Assembly (NCBI GenBank): GCA_035236585.1
Contig: CP141126.1
Span: forward strand, 12,847,001-12,911,000
DNA length: 64,000 bases
Direction: 5' to 3'
DNA from: Warburgia ugandensis
Taxonomy: Eukaryota; Streptophyta; Magnoliopsida; Canellales; Canellaceae
This document shows positions 37,301-49,959 of the stretch, piece after piece. The notes beneath the pieces were generated by a model that saw only the letters and a list, made by a program, of their open reading frames with translations, had not been told where the DNA came from and searched no databases. The position numbers were made by a program, and so were the translations under genes. Numbering within the stretch: position 1 is the stretch's first letter; every line of letters starts with the position of its first letter.

Positions 37301-40300
37301 ATGAAAAGAAAGCTACTTATTTCAAAAGATTGACCTGTTATAAGGGAGCTCTATTTGTTTAACTGCTAGCATTTTGATACACACACACACAAATATATCC
37401 TTCACACTTTTTCTGATTGTCTTCTGATATTGTTCATGAGTGTAATGCACATGTTTTTCCCTTTCTGTCTCCAGCGAGTAGACCTTTCAGGTTGCCCCCA
37501 GATAACACCAGTCTCTCTGCTCATGTCTGTTCTTTCATCTTCATGTAATATGGACGCCAAATTTGATAAGAGAATGAATCAGTTTCAAAGTCTCAATGAG
37601 GATCAGTTTTTAAGGCTGCAAGAATCACTTCCAACACAATCTTTTGAAGCAGTGAATGAAGTGGACATTTCAAAGTGTCCTCGGTTGCATCTAGATGGTG
37701 TCATCAAATGCTTGCACACGTCATTCCCATCATTGAGAATATTTAAAGCAGCACACTGTTTGCACTTCAAGATAGCAACTTTGTTTTACTTGGTAACAAA
37801 ATGCCCCCTCATCAGTGAAGTTGACTTATCTGTTGATACGAGTCCTGTTACACCCCTCCAAGCATCTATTATATCTTGTAGTACTGAAGGGTACCGAGAA
37901 TCCAAGGCTACATCCTACAAGACTATCAAAGAAAGATCTTTATCATCAAATATTGCCAAGCTTACATTGAAAGGCCGAACTGACATAAATGGTAAGACAA
38001 TCTTGTCAGTTTGATATTTTTCAGCTGTTCATCATTCAACCATTAACGACAAACTGGTTGTGATGGAGCAGTTCATCTTCAATTCTTGCTATTATATAAC
38101 CTCCCTTCTCAACGCCATTTCGCAAATTTCTGCTTCTATTGTATAAATGGATAGACTATGGGAAGTTTTGTCTTCTTTTGTCAATTCTGCTTTGATTGCA
38201 ACCTTGCAATTGCAGGTTCTCTACCGGCTTACGTAAGAAGTAAAACAAAAACAAAAAGATTTGCTTCTTTTCTTTAATAAGAGCACTCTGTTTTATCAGT
38301 ATGTCTCATTTATCCTTTGCACTTGTCTTGTAAACGTAACTAATCTTCCTTTTTCATGACAATGCTAGATATGGACCTGCTGAATATCTCGATTATTTCT
38401 GGTTCGTTATCTTACCTGAACCTTGAAGGGTGTTCTTCCATAACTGACGTGGGTATATCAAAACTTATATACAAATGTGTGAATCTATCTGCCCTACTTG
38501 TTTCTGATACTTACTTTGGGAAAGACTCGGTTTTAGCCCTTTGTTCTGATTCCCCAGTTCCCACTGGCTTTCATGTTCTGCACCATGAGCAGAAGTACTC
38601 ATCCACTGTGGCCTTTAGGCTTCAAGTGCTTCATATAGGTGGCTGCAAGAGTAAGTGCCGTTCATCGTTAATGCTTCATCTCTAGTGGATAGTCTATCAA
38701 TTTATCTTATGCATACTTATGTTTTGTCCAACAGATGTGGACCTTAGTTCGATCTTTCAACTTATGGATCATGCATACTTGGTGAAGAGTTTGAACTTAA
38801 GGGAGACTCCTCTTCTTGACGGTGCTCTCTACAACTTTCGGGGTTCTTCTTTGGAGAGCCTTGATGTGTCTGAGACCATGGTATATTCTAATACTGGGTC
38901 TTTATGTCATCATGTTCTAAAATTATTCAGCATTCTAGCCAAATTTATCACAAAAGTAGTTTAGGTTTTTACTTTTGGCTTCTGTTTACTATATATTGGT
39001 GTGAGCAAAGCAATTTAGCTCTTTGATTTACGTTTCTGTTGCTTTCGTACTGGTTTCTTCTTTTTTAAGGAAATGGTGCACATTTGATTCTGTTGCTTTC
39101 TGCTAAGTGAATTGCTGGAAGAAGCAAGCATGAGGACAGATAAGACCAAGAACTGTAAAGTGGTGAAACACAGAGTTAAGAATAGGCCAATTTCTTACAA
39201 ATAGAATATCTGCATCATCCCGTTTCATACCTGCTCAAGGTTGTTGAGTATCTCTGGACAAATATTTCTTTGCCTTTGGTTTATGTGTTCTTTGGTCCAT
39301 CTTGCTGCTTTCAGTAGTAATAGTCATCTGCCTTCCTTGATGTGGGATACTTAAAGCCGCTTGTTGATTCTTCTGTTGATGAGATTGGAACTGTCTTTTC
39401 CACTCCCCACCACTGTCAACGATGGCTTCACAATAGCAGGGGTTTTTGAGCATTATATGAAACATTGCAGTTTTGAGAGGATTTGGTATTGTTCCTTTTG
39501 GTGATAGTCACACGCTTCCAGTACAAGATATGATGTGTTAGCAAGCCTATCGGATCAACTTATGATCCAACAGACCTTCTCCAACTATTATTGGATTCTC
39601 AAACTATCAGGACTCCTGAGTGGTAGAATCATATGCCAATTCTACCAAGTATCAGATGCAGATTATGGAGTTTGTACTATAATAGCTTCAGAGCTAAGGT
39701 GCATGAATTATTGGACATAAGTCCATATTTAAAATTGTAAATCTTACTTTGTAGAGAAATGGTGAAAAGGTTGGCCAGGAAGACATGGAAAAAATGCTTG
39801 CCAATCCCTTGCCTTCAAAAAATGATACCTTGACTGCATGCAAACATTTGAATTCTTATCTACCCTGACAAGTTGTGCAACTTGGTTTCATGTTTGCCTC
39901 CATTTGGTATAAGACTCAGTTTTGTCATAGTAGCTCCTGAATACTCAAGGTTTTCTGCTCTCTCTCTTTCTGCATGCGCATGCGTTATGGACTTCAACCA
40001 GATTAGCATTAATAATAAAATTTTCTAGTTTTGTGGTTCCAGTATCCTTATCAAACTGAACAGATAAATGCATTCAGACTAGAGTTTATTGTGAAAGCTT
40101 GTGGCTCCTATTTTTACTGATTGTCTTGCTATACATTGGTGAGTTTAAGGGGGAGAGATACAAATTATATTATGTGGATTAGTTCTTGATCGAAAGAAGA
40201 ATCACTACATCCATGCTTGCACAAATGCAGGTTTCCAGTATTGCTTTGGCATACGTTGTCAAAAAGAACCCTGGGGTGAAGATTTTAAAAGTAAGGGGTT

Positions 40301-43300
40301 GTAAGAACTTCTGTCTTTCTGAAGGTGAGTCTGGTCAGAGTAAGCTTCCTTGCAAGGTTTGGCTGCGCCCAGGTGGCTCTGATGGCTGGGATCTATACAA
40401 GGAGTTATGCAGAAGTTGCATCCTGGAAGAAATGGAATTTGGATGGGGTTTTTCTCCTTTCTCACTAGAAAAGTTGAGACCTGCTGTTGGGACTTCAAGG
40501 GCAATAGTTGTTGGTCTTGGTGCATCACTAGGCCAACATGCATTGACCAAACTACCCGAGATATGTCCTTTGCTGGAGAGCTTGATTCTTAATTTTCAGG
40601 TATGTCAATATCATCATTCTATTTGAATGTAATGGAGGTTTCAGACTATTAACATTCCTGCTGCTCTTGACAGGTAATATCTGACAATATTGTGAGGAGT
40701 ATCATGGAATCCTTGAAGCATTTGCGAGTGTTGGGACTTTGCTGCTGTCTTGGTGACTTGAGTTCAAAAAGCTTTCAGATGAATTTGCCGAACTTAAGAA
40801 CATTGAAGCTAGAAAGGGTGACTCCATGGATGACAAATGATGATTTGGTTATCATGACCCGCAACTATCCAAGTTTACATGAACTTTCATTGTCAGGATG
40901 CAAGCTTCTCGATTCAGGTCAGCTAGTTTCCCTTTTATTTCAAGGAAAGAGTTTAGATGTTTGTTTCAGTAATTTGTTGCATCATTCCTATTGTGTACTC
41001 TAGTTTATCCACCACAATCTGGACTTACTGTTATCTTCTTCGCAGATTCTCAACAAATTATGTCATCTGGATGGCCAGGCTTGACATCTGTCCATCTAGA
41101 GGTTTGCCTCTGTCTTGTCAAATTTGTTTTTTTGATAGATATGCTTCTAATGCAATTTGTTTGGAAAGCATTGAGAGGTTGAACTTTTTGATATCTCATA
41201 TTTATATTCCCTAATATTGGCCTGTTCATCTCTTAATTTAAATGTTGGTGGCAGGAGAAAACTGTAGATAATGGTTAACACCTCACTGACATCGAACCTC
41301 ATGTATTTCAAGGAAAGAATTGAAGTCTTATATTCAAGAGTTTGTAACTAAAATATTATGAGTAGTAGGATGACCCTGAGGATTTCAAATTTTTAAGAAC
41401 TCAGGTACGTGGAAGCAATTACTAAAAGAATCTGAGAATTTCAACCAACCGATCAGGAAATGACAGAATTCGAGTTACAAACTTTGTGTTTTTTGAACTT
41501 TCTAGTTCTGGGAACTTTATATTTCAGGAAACTTACTATATCGGGAAACTTCCAAAAATATCAAATAAAATTCTAGTAATTCTCAAATTAGAAAGTTCTT
41601 AAGTCAATTAAGCAGTTCAAGGTCCAAAAAGGGGAGCTTTCCTGGTCAGGAAGCTTTCTAAATGCATAAGAGCATTAAAAGATCCACACATTAATCCAGT
41701 GCTTTAAACACTAGGGACAAACAATTCAACTTCCGAAATTCTAATGAGATTTCCGTTGCAAAGACTTGAAACGGATAAGTCAATCAACTAGAAGCAATAT
41801 CAACCTACTACAAGAAAAGTTAGGTTTCTAAAATTCCTCAAGTAATTAATCTCAACTAAGGATAACTTGATCGAGGGTTTGGACTGAGCAAACGCCATTA
41901 ATTGTTTCAAATATGATCTAGGGTATGAAAACTCAGGAAAACCCTTTTGATTAGCATTGTAGGAAAATCTGTCCACTATGGAAACTATCAAGAATATGAG
42001 AAGCAAAACTAAGTAAGAACAAAAGATGTAGACCTCAGGAACTCAGGAAAGCCATTCTGATTCACATTGTAGGAAAATTTGTTCACAGTAGAAACTGTCG
42101 AGAAAATGAGAAATGAGAAAATAAACTAAGTAAGAAGAAAAGACATAGAGAAGAAATAGAGGATGGATGAAGGGCTTTTTCCAAGAAGTCACTCCAATTG
42201 TTCACAGTAGAAATTATCAAGAATATGAGAAAAGAAACGAAGAAGAAAAGAGAGAGAAGAAATAGAGGATAGATGAAGGGCTTTTTCTGAGGAATCACCA
42301 CAAGGATAAAGGATCTGATCTCCCAGTCTCTTTTTGTTCCTTTAAAATCTATTAAAGGGTTTTTTCTAGGAATCTCTGCAAGGATGAAGTACAAGATCTC
42401 CCGATCTCTTGTTGTTCCTTTAAAATCTTAGTTGTCAATACCAGTACTGCACCAGTTGGTATGCCAGTATTCCCAGTTTTGGTCCAAAAACCGATTAAAA
42501 AATCATGTAATACGTGTCCTGGAGAAATATCATTCAGTGGCCAATACTGCTTATACTGGCTGGTATTTGCATTCTGTTTTGGTATTGACCAAAATAGTGT
42601 CTTTGGAATATTTTTTTTTTTTCATTTTCTCCTAAGTTACCCCAATTAAACCTGTCTAATGGCTGAATCAAGGGGCATACATGTTGATTCACTGTCACAC
42701 TGAAATGGGCACGATTGTTTTATCAAGAAATCAGCATTTTCTAAGGTATTTTCCCCCCTGAAACCCTAGAACTCACAGCTCAGTGAAGAAGACGACCCAA
42801 AAACCCTTTTAGCTGTAATTTTTTTGTGCAAAAAGTTCAATCGATCCATTATCATTTAAAAATGACCAAAATCAATCTGTATTTTGCATGATTTGGTGAA
42901 GATAATAGGCTGGATTTTATAATATCTTCATCTCTGCAACTATAATATTATAGATAATGAAGGAGACAAGCTGTAAGCTGTGTAAAATGTTTTTTTTTTC
43001 TTGGAAAAGAAGTTGAATAGAGTTCTTGTTTTGCAAAAACAATCAAGATGCACGGTTTTCTGGTTGATTTGGTGAAGTTTTAGGGGGATTCATCATGTTT
43101 TTCGTCTTTGCAATTGTAGCATCACATATAATGAATAAGACAACCCAAAAGCTCTTCCATCTTTGATATTTTGCAAAAAAGCAAAAGTTTAATAGAGTTA
43201 TTTTCATGCAGAAACGACCAAGTTTGACCTTTTTTGCATGATTTGGTGAAGATTTGAGGATGTTTTAATAGATTTTTTCGTCCTAATTTTCATTTTCTTT

Positions 43301-46095
43301 TACAATCTTTCAGATTTTTGAGATTTTTTGGAATATTATTATTATTTTTCTTTGTGCCAGTCAATACCAGTTCGGTAGATCTTATTGCTGGTATATACCG
43401 GTTTGTGGCACATACCTGTATGATAGGTACAGTATTGACAACTATGTTTGAGATCTTGTCAAACGTTGCTTGAAATTACCGTTATCTCAAACTCTTTCTT
43501 CAAGAAAAACATGGAAATTAGTCCACAAGGCAAAGCCAATTTCATTCACTCAACTCTCAAAACTATAGAGAACCTTAATCCTTTTTATAAATGAAGGGGG
43601 AAAGATTTTGTTACCTTTCACTTTAAGCATTAAAACTCACCCTATTATCCTAACCATCACATATGGTGCTAAAAAATAGGGCCCACAACTTATTCACTTA
43701 AGAGAAGCAACTAAAAGTAAACCATTGCTGACTAATTTATATCTTGAAACAGAGAGTCCAACAAGGTCTACGCCTCTTTTCTAATGCATGATGAAAATTT
43801 TTTGGTAGATTTTAGCTGTTCATCATGTTTGGAATACCAAAAGTAGGTAACCCACCAAAAATCAATGCATTTGGATGATCCTGACCACGTGTTTTAGGTC
43901 TTTGGATAAATTAATAAAAATGTATGGTCTTGATTTTTGACCCAAAGAAACATAGGCTAAAAACATCCACCGGGCATGAAATATGATCTCTAGTCTATCT
44001 AAGCCATTACTAACAAGATGAATGGCCTTGGGAAAAAAAAAAACAAAAAGTTTTGCCGTACATAGAAAAAGGGGTGTGGACGCCTTCCATGCCTTTTAAG
44101 CTTGGATTCTTACTGGTGCTATAAAATGAAAGAAAATAGTAAAGACTGTCTAAATGATATCCACATCCTTTCCCAACATACAAAGAGGGGTATGGTCCCC
44201 AATTATATCTATATTCATTATAGGTTGTCATTGTATAGAACATTATCTCCTTTGCATTGCATCTATATGTTTTGATTTTCTGACTTCACATTATCTCCTT
44301 TTAATTGCATCTCCCTCTCTTTTGAATTTCTGACTCTTGTTGGCAGGATTGTGGAAGAGTAACAGCAGAGGGTGTTTCTTCTCTTCTGGACTGCAAAGCA
44401 ATTGAGGATCTATCTCTTCGTCATAATGTGAGTTTTCAAGCGTTTGATTTTCTGGGAATCACTTCTGCATATGCAATGTTCTCACTCATGGACTGATGAC
44501 TAAACCTCAAAAGACAAGTTCATATGCTTATTTCTGCATCTTTAGTGAATGATTTTCTAGTGGAAATACCTTTAAAAGAAGATTGCAATATCATTTGGCA
44601 GTCTAAATATCCCAATAAAGGGTCAATGAGCCCAAAAGAGAGGAGAAATCATAAATATAGAACTATAGTAAAACAACCCTGTATAAATTATTCAGCTGAC
44701 ACGACAGAAGTGCCCCTTACCAGGCTGCTGCTTGCAGTACTTCTATGAACTTAAGAAAATGCTTGAGATCTATGCCATTATTTATTATAGCCATTAGCTT
44801 TAGACATGTACAAATAGTCCATCATTTATTATGACAATTGGTTAAAAAAGCATTTTTTATATAGTATACAGATTGCCAAAGATATAGTTGAATTATGATC
44901 CTTCTCGATCTGGCTTCTCACCTTCAAATTGCAGGGTCAAGGGATTAAAAGGAATTTCATTGTTGATGCTGTTTCGAAGGTAAGCTAGTCAGATTCAGCA
45001 TCACAGCCATTTTGCCAGGTTAAGCTATTCCTAGAACTGCATGCTGATCCCTGATCTCATACCATGATGATTGCAGTTGCCATTACTCCGAAGAGTAGCA
45101 TTGGATCTATGTGATGCCAGTGATGGTGGCTTCGACAGCCCAAATGTAAGTAACATTTCCTGGGCAGTTTTAGTTGTAATTCAAATTATCTGCAGTTAAC
45201 GTAAATCCATTGATATTAATAAGTCAAAGAACTTCAAAATTGCTCTAACTGAAGACATTTGAAGCCAAGAACGTCAGTGTGGATAATTGGCCATTTTTTC
45301 TGAATCGTCCATTTTTAAGAAAGAAACTTCTTCCAAAACCCTATGTAATTCCATTTATCTTGATTGGTTTGCTCTAGGAAATTAGTAACTAGAGTGCACT
45401 GTTTGGATTGCTAAGAATTCTATGATTTCTCTACACTCAATACCCTCTCTTCACCATCACCAAAAAACAGGTTAGCATTTCTTTTACTCCTAATTCTACA
45501 CACAATTACGCCAGCTGTTCATAAGAATTTCATTTCTTTTACTCCTAATGCTATACACAGTTATGCCAGCTATTCATAGGAATTTTGTGTGCGCACGCGT
45601 GATTACTAGCTTTTTATTATTGCACCCCTAAAGGGCTGAACCCCATTTTATGTAATGATTCAGATCTAGTTTTCCCTCAGTTCTACCGTGTGTGCAGTCC
45701 TATTTATTCTTATGAATTTTTGTGTCTATTTTTTCTGTTTTCTTGCTCCTGGATAACTAGCAAGAAAATAAAATATGAGACTATTAACATCAGTAAATGA
45801 ATGTAGAACACAGGCAGACTACACAGGTTGATATTACTTTGTATCCCAACTGATGTCTTAATGTGACTTAAGAACTACAAAAGCTAACACGGGTGGTTGC
45901 TCACAGCACTATATTTCTCAGTATGCTGACAGGTTTTCCTTGAGCATTGTGAAGATTGCCTGCTGCAAGTCTCAGAGCTGTGCATTTGAGCTGCAAAACT
46001 CAGGCACATGTAGCAGAACAATGCACCAGAAGAGCATAGTTTTGGAGTGGAATAGCAAAGAGCTGAGGACTACGATAGTGAAGGAAAGATTATAG
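31361..46095 (+). CDS. FBL11: FBL11-type BTB/POZ and leucine-rich-repeat protein, complete
   Basis: Nineteen coding exons: 31361-31533, 31627-31677, 34335-34455, 34958-35099, 35179-35228, 36147-36235, 36322-36430, 36685-36721, 36821-36972, 37475-37991, 38369-38650, 38735-38880, 40231-40599, 40674-40917, 41046-41101, 44347-44427, 44935-44979, 45077-45145 and 45922-46095. They join in phase to 968 codons plus TAG, and Arabidopsis FBL11 is of similar length (about 940, from memory). The start ATG has a strong gccgccATGG context. Residues 1 to about 140 are a BTB/POZ domain (VKIHANRNR, QESSYFRSLFAGSF), followed by a BACK-like helical part with HPQLTIE. From about residue 310 leucine-rich repeats run to the C-terminus (VDLSGCPQIT, LNLEGCSSITDVG, LSLSGCKLLDS, IEDLSLRHN). 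BTB proteins of this type are thought to link substrates to CUL3 ubiquitin ligases. No F-box is visible despite the gene name. Intron 1 is GC-AG. Confidence 0.94.
32737..32998 (-). mobile_element. 5'-truncated RTE-type LINE in FBL11 intron 2
   Basis: The minus strand carries the same C-terminal coding and 3' end as the copy at 19106-19912 (GRPKKTW-like segment, then the cccctaatcgggataaggtc motif and a GAT-rich tail). It is flanked by a perfect 10-bp duplication atgagcacta at 32727-32736 and 32999-33008. Confidence 0.9.
41950..42430. repeat. Three degenerate tandem units of about 110-135 bp in FBL11 intron 15
   Basis: Units begin near 41950, 42060 and 42195. They share a cattgtaggaaaat or gttcacagtagaaa segment, a tcaagaatatgagaa segment, and an A/G-rich part ending in ggatgaagggctttttc. 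The last unit is followed by a shorter repeat around ctcccgatctcttgttgttc. Confidence 0.7.
42430..43443. mobile_element. Candidate non-autonomous TIR element, about 1.0 kb, in FBL11 intron 15
   Basis: The left end agttgtcaatac...ggtatgcc and the inverted right end agttgtcaatac...ggtatgtgcc form imperfect terminal inverted repeats of about 37 bp (42430-42467 and 43407-43443). The interior has repeated TTTTGCATGATTTGGTGAAG-like blocks and no coding capacity. I see no clear target-site duplication, so the superfamily is open. Confidence 0.55.
45476..45585. repeat. 55-bp tandem duplication in FBL11 intron 18
   Basis: Units 45476-45530 and 45531-45585 both begin with catttcttttactcctaat. They differ at a handful of positions. 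Confidence 0.9.
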
Positions 46096-46123
46096 CATAA
46101 TAAGTGGACTGTATTAAAGCAAA

Positions 46124-46457
46124 GTTTGTGCAGTGGGGTTGACTTTTAAACTGGCACCTTTCTTTTTCAATCATGAATCCAGGGCCAATATTGCCTAAAT
46201 AGGAAAGCTATGAGATAAAAGAAGATCATAATGTTGCTCTTCATTATTTCTATTCCTGTTCGAGGTATATGGTCAGAACTGATTTGGAGGATTTGTGCGG
46301 TGGGGTTGACATTTACACTGGCACCTTTCTTTTTCAATCATGAATCCAGGGTCAAGATATTGCTTACACAGGAAAGCTATGAGATAAAAGAAGATCATAA
46401 TGTCGCTCTTCATTATTTCTATTCCCGTTCGAGGTAAATGATCAGAACTGATTTGGA
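46124..46457. repeat. 167-bp tandem duplication just after the FBL11 stop codon
   Basis: The units are 46124-46290 and 46291-46457. They share gcggtggggttgac, ctttctttttcaatcatgaa and aaagctatgagataaaagaa blocks and differ mainly by point changes. The first unit starts 28 bases after the stop, so the duplication probably falls in the 3' UTR. Confidence 0.92.
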
Positions 46458-46779
46458 GGACTTTCAGAAACCCTCCTGTTCTCCTTGAACGTCTCTCTTT
46501 CAATAGAAAATTTCCTTCTTGTTGGCGGGGTCTCTTCTAGTACAATTCCCACCAAATTTGACAAGATCTTTATCTGTGCAATCGTTTGTCCTACTTATCA
46601 ATTCCTGTTCGATTGTTTGAGAACAAGTGTATCGTATCTGAGACGGGTCTCTGATAAAGGAATCTTGTAATGGGGCTGGCAGTTGTATATGTAAGCTCTT
46701 GTAACTTCTGTTACTGTTAGAGTATTTCCGCAAGATTAATGTCAAGTCTTTCTGATATCTAGGCTCGAACCGCCTTAAC

Positions 46780-48830
46780 ATGGCTGTAGTGGTGCTTGAG
46801 GTGGGACAGGCTGACCTGATATGACATGAGATCAGGTGTGGCCTGAGTTGACTAGCTGGGCTAAGATGACCTAAATTTGGCATGAGATGAGGTGAGCTGA
46901 TTGAAAATATCACTTTAGTTGGGTTGATATGAGTTTAAGGAGATGAATTGAGATGAGATGGTTGAGATAGGTTTGAGATGAGCCGGAGGCGATAGTTGAG
47001 ATGACAGAATATGGCTCATTTCTTTAACTTGCAAGAGATGTTTCTATGTGTTTTATATTAGATTTGGTTTGGAAGCGGATATTTATGAGCTTCCATAAGT
47101 AGGGAGTTAGAGGGATTTAGGAAAATGGGAGAATGGAAGAGTGAGTTAATAGGGGAAATTATAGGGTGGCGTGAGAGATGAAGTGTTGTGATAGGCTAAG
47201 AGAAGAAGAGAGTAAGAGAAATGCTAGAAAACATGGGGATGAAGGATAGGTGGAGATTTGTGATTGCTTCTGGGCTTAAGATAAGATAGGAGGGAGTTTT
47301 CTCTAGGTGAAAGAGTGGGAAAGAGAGATGGGAAAGTGGCATGCAGTAAGTGAGAGAGTCTTGAGGACGAGTGGGAGTTTGAGAATGTGGGAATGGTAGG
47401 AAGGAGATAGAAAAGGCGGAGAGTGAGAGACAGGGATAGAGTCCTTAGTTGAGATTTTGAGATGAATTGGGATTCTCCTAGAGTTGTTAGAGAGTTGTAA
47501 TTATAGGGAAACTAGGCGCCCAGTTTAGGTTGGGTAGCCCCTTTTAATTTTAGAAAGGTGAGGCCCCTAAAAGTTATAAGAAGTTTGGACTCCAAGAGGA
47601 TGTTAATTTCTAATGGGTCCTCTATATTTCCTTAAACGTGTTTAGTATTTTAAAATTAAACTCCTGTAGGAGATCTAATACTTAGTTTAGAATGTAGAAC
47701 TCTTAAAAGACTATGACTTTAAGTGGGTCATACTTGTTTGTAAATCCCTAAAAGAGGTTAACATATTTTCTAATAAAACTCGTCCTAAGAGACCAAAAAT
47801 TTAAAAAGTTTAGCATAATGGGACCCTTAAGTGCGTCCTATTTATCCATTTGTACTTCTCTAAAAGAGTTTTAAAACGAAGCTCTTGTAAGAAACTTAAA
47901 ATCTTTGGAAAATTCATAGTGCTTGGAAAGGTAGGACTCTTAAGTGGGTCCATTTCTTCTATTTTCTCTCTTTTGATGAAATGGAATTTCAAGAGAGGCA
48001 AACGCACCCACTTTAATGGGTTCCCTTCTATTTTAAGGAAGAAAAAGAATTTGGAAAAGATTAGGAGTCTCATTGAAAGTGGGTACCTCCTTTCATTTTA
48101 TCTCCTAAGTGGGTCTAAGATATGCATGCTAAACCTGTTCAACTAATTAGAAATGAGTTTAGAGTTTGTGGGAAACCCATAAGAGTTTCTTTAAAGATGA
48201 GAGACTCTCCATGAGAGAGTCCTAAACATCTTTGAATATAGGCTTTTTCATTTTTGTTGTTGGGCCCACTTGTTTAAATAAACTGGGCCCCTCTTTAGGC
48301 TAGTCAAGAGAGTCCTAAAGTTTTATAAGATCCTGGGAAGTCTCATTGAAAGTGGGTACCTCCTTTCATTTTATCTCCTAAGTGGGTCTAAGATATGCAT
48401 GCTAAACCTGTTCAACTAATTAGAAATGAGTTTAGAGTTTGTGGGAAACCCATAGGAGTTTCTTTAAAGATGAGAGACTCTGCATGGGAGAGTGCTAAAC
48501 ATCTTTGAATATAGGCTTTTTCATTTTTGTTGTTGGGCCCACTTGTTTAAATAAACTGGGCCCCTCTTTAGGCTATTCAAGAGAGTCCTAAAGTTTTATA
48601 AGATCCTGGGAAATCTTTTGAGCTCAGACTTCTGATTCTCTCTCTCTCTCTAAGAGTCATAGGATTTAAAAGAAAAATCCCTAAAATTCCTTTTGAAAAC
48701 CAATTAGATAGGCTCTCTCTCCAAGAGAGTCCTATATTGTTCATCTCAAGCACTACTAACAATGAGGTGAGGAGATATTATTTCATCTCATCTCAGCTCA
48801 AGTACCATTAATAGTGATATAAGCAATTAG
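46780..48830. other. Repetitive intergenic block with G/A-rich repeats and inverted ends
   Basis: The left part (46780-47480) is rich in gagatga-type motifs. The middle part (47500-48060) repeats degenerate phrases built on cttaagtgggtc and ctaaaagag. Near the left end is gtagtggtgcttgaggtg and near the right end catctcaagcactactaac, which are roughly inverted, so the block may be one non-autonomous element. No coding capacity is seen. Confidence 0.4.
48066..48611. repeat. 273-bp tandem duplication, near-identical
   Basis: The units are 48066-48338 and 48339-48611. I count fewer than ten differences between the two, for example tagtc versus tattc and ccataagag versus ccataggag. This is the most recent-looking tandem event in the window. 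Confidence 0.96.
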
Positions 48831-49949
48831 TTATGGCCCCTGTTGGTCCTTCGATAGGGAGCAACGAGTTTCATCTCTTTCAAGATACGAAAGTGATAGA
48901 TCTTGTTGAGTTTGTGGTGAGAAACAACTGTAGATATCAGCCCTTTTATATTGTCAAACATTGTCCTCCTTTTCCTACATATCATAGTCAAAAAGTTCGG
49001 ATACGGGAATAAATCTATATATCCATAAAATTCGGCAAATATGCATTAAAATTTTTGAGATTTTAGTGAATTATTTGTGCAATTCAAGTTTTGTCAGGTA
49101 AAGTCGTGTTAATTTCTTGAAATTTACTTTGAATTTGAAAATTGTATAAACTTATAATTCGTACGAGAAAAAGTTGTGGCATCAAAATGTTGGGATTTTT
49201 TTAAAAAAATTTCAATTACTCGGAATTTTTGTGACTGTGGTACGGATATCAAGTCTGCTATATCATTAGATATCTAAAAGTTCTTTACACCTATGTTAAT
49301 ACGGATTCTGGTATTACTCTCACAAAGTCAGTAAAATAGCCTTAAAAGAAAAGGTTCCCTGTAAATATACACTTCAGTAATTTTGTTGATTCGATGAGGG
49401 AGCTGATATACAGTGCCACTATTTTTCTCCCCAACCAAGTAAATTGCTGGCTCTGGTTCGGCAGCGTCTGTACCAATAGTGTGCCGACCTTTTGATTGGC
49501 TGAAGCAGGTTGTCCTTCTGCATGGGCACCAACCCTGAGTCGACCATGTTTTTTGTCAAGCTTAAACTTCAAGTTAGCTCAGGTTAAGGGAGATCCAAAA
49601 CCGTTCACAATCTGGGGCAAGGGCATGTCTTGGATGGGCCAACACCCATCGATCAAAGATGACTCACCTACCCAATAATCAGCGTCCCTTTTTCTTTACC
49701 TATTTTTGTCTCTAATTCTTTCTGCAAAAGAGGTGGCTGGGGAAAGAAAAGGGGTGAAATATGACCGTCTTAGAGAAAATAATAAAGAAGAGTCACCAAG
49801 AAAGCAGGAAAAAGGGGAATTCTTATCAATCATTACTGGCGAAATGCACTACACCTGTTGATGTTCTTGCTAGTGCAGCACTTTTTAACTGAGACGCACA
49901 ATTTGTTGTCACTTGTAGGCACCAATGGAATTGTTTCCTGTTGATGGTT
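48831..49949. other. Intergenic, no gene recognised
   Basis: AT-rich sequence with short open frames at 49342-49678 on both strands that overlap each other and match nothing I know. Confidence 0.4.
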
Positions 49950-49959
49950 ATGATTGCCC

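Noticed and set aside
38219-38260. Extra FBL11 exon after a ttgcag acceptor in intron 10
   Set aside because: Exons 10 and 11 already join in phase, and the candidate would be very short and break the repeat pattern.
40259-40592. Minus-strand and other-frame ORFs over FBL11 exon 13
   Set aside because: They are shadows of the real plus-strand exon, which joins in phase with exons 12 and 14.
48066-48611. CRISPR-like or direct-repeat array
   Set aside because: There are only two long units with no spacers, in a plant nuclear context. This is an ordinary tandem duplication.
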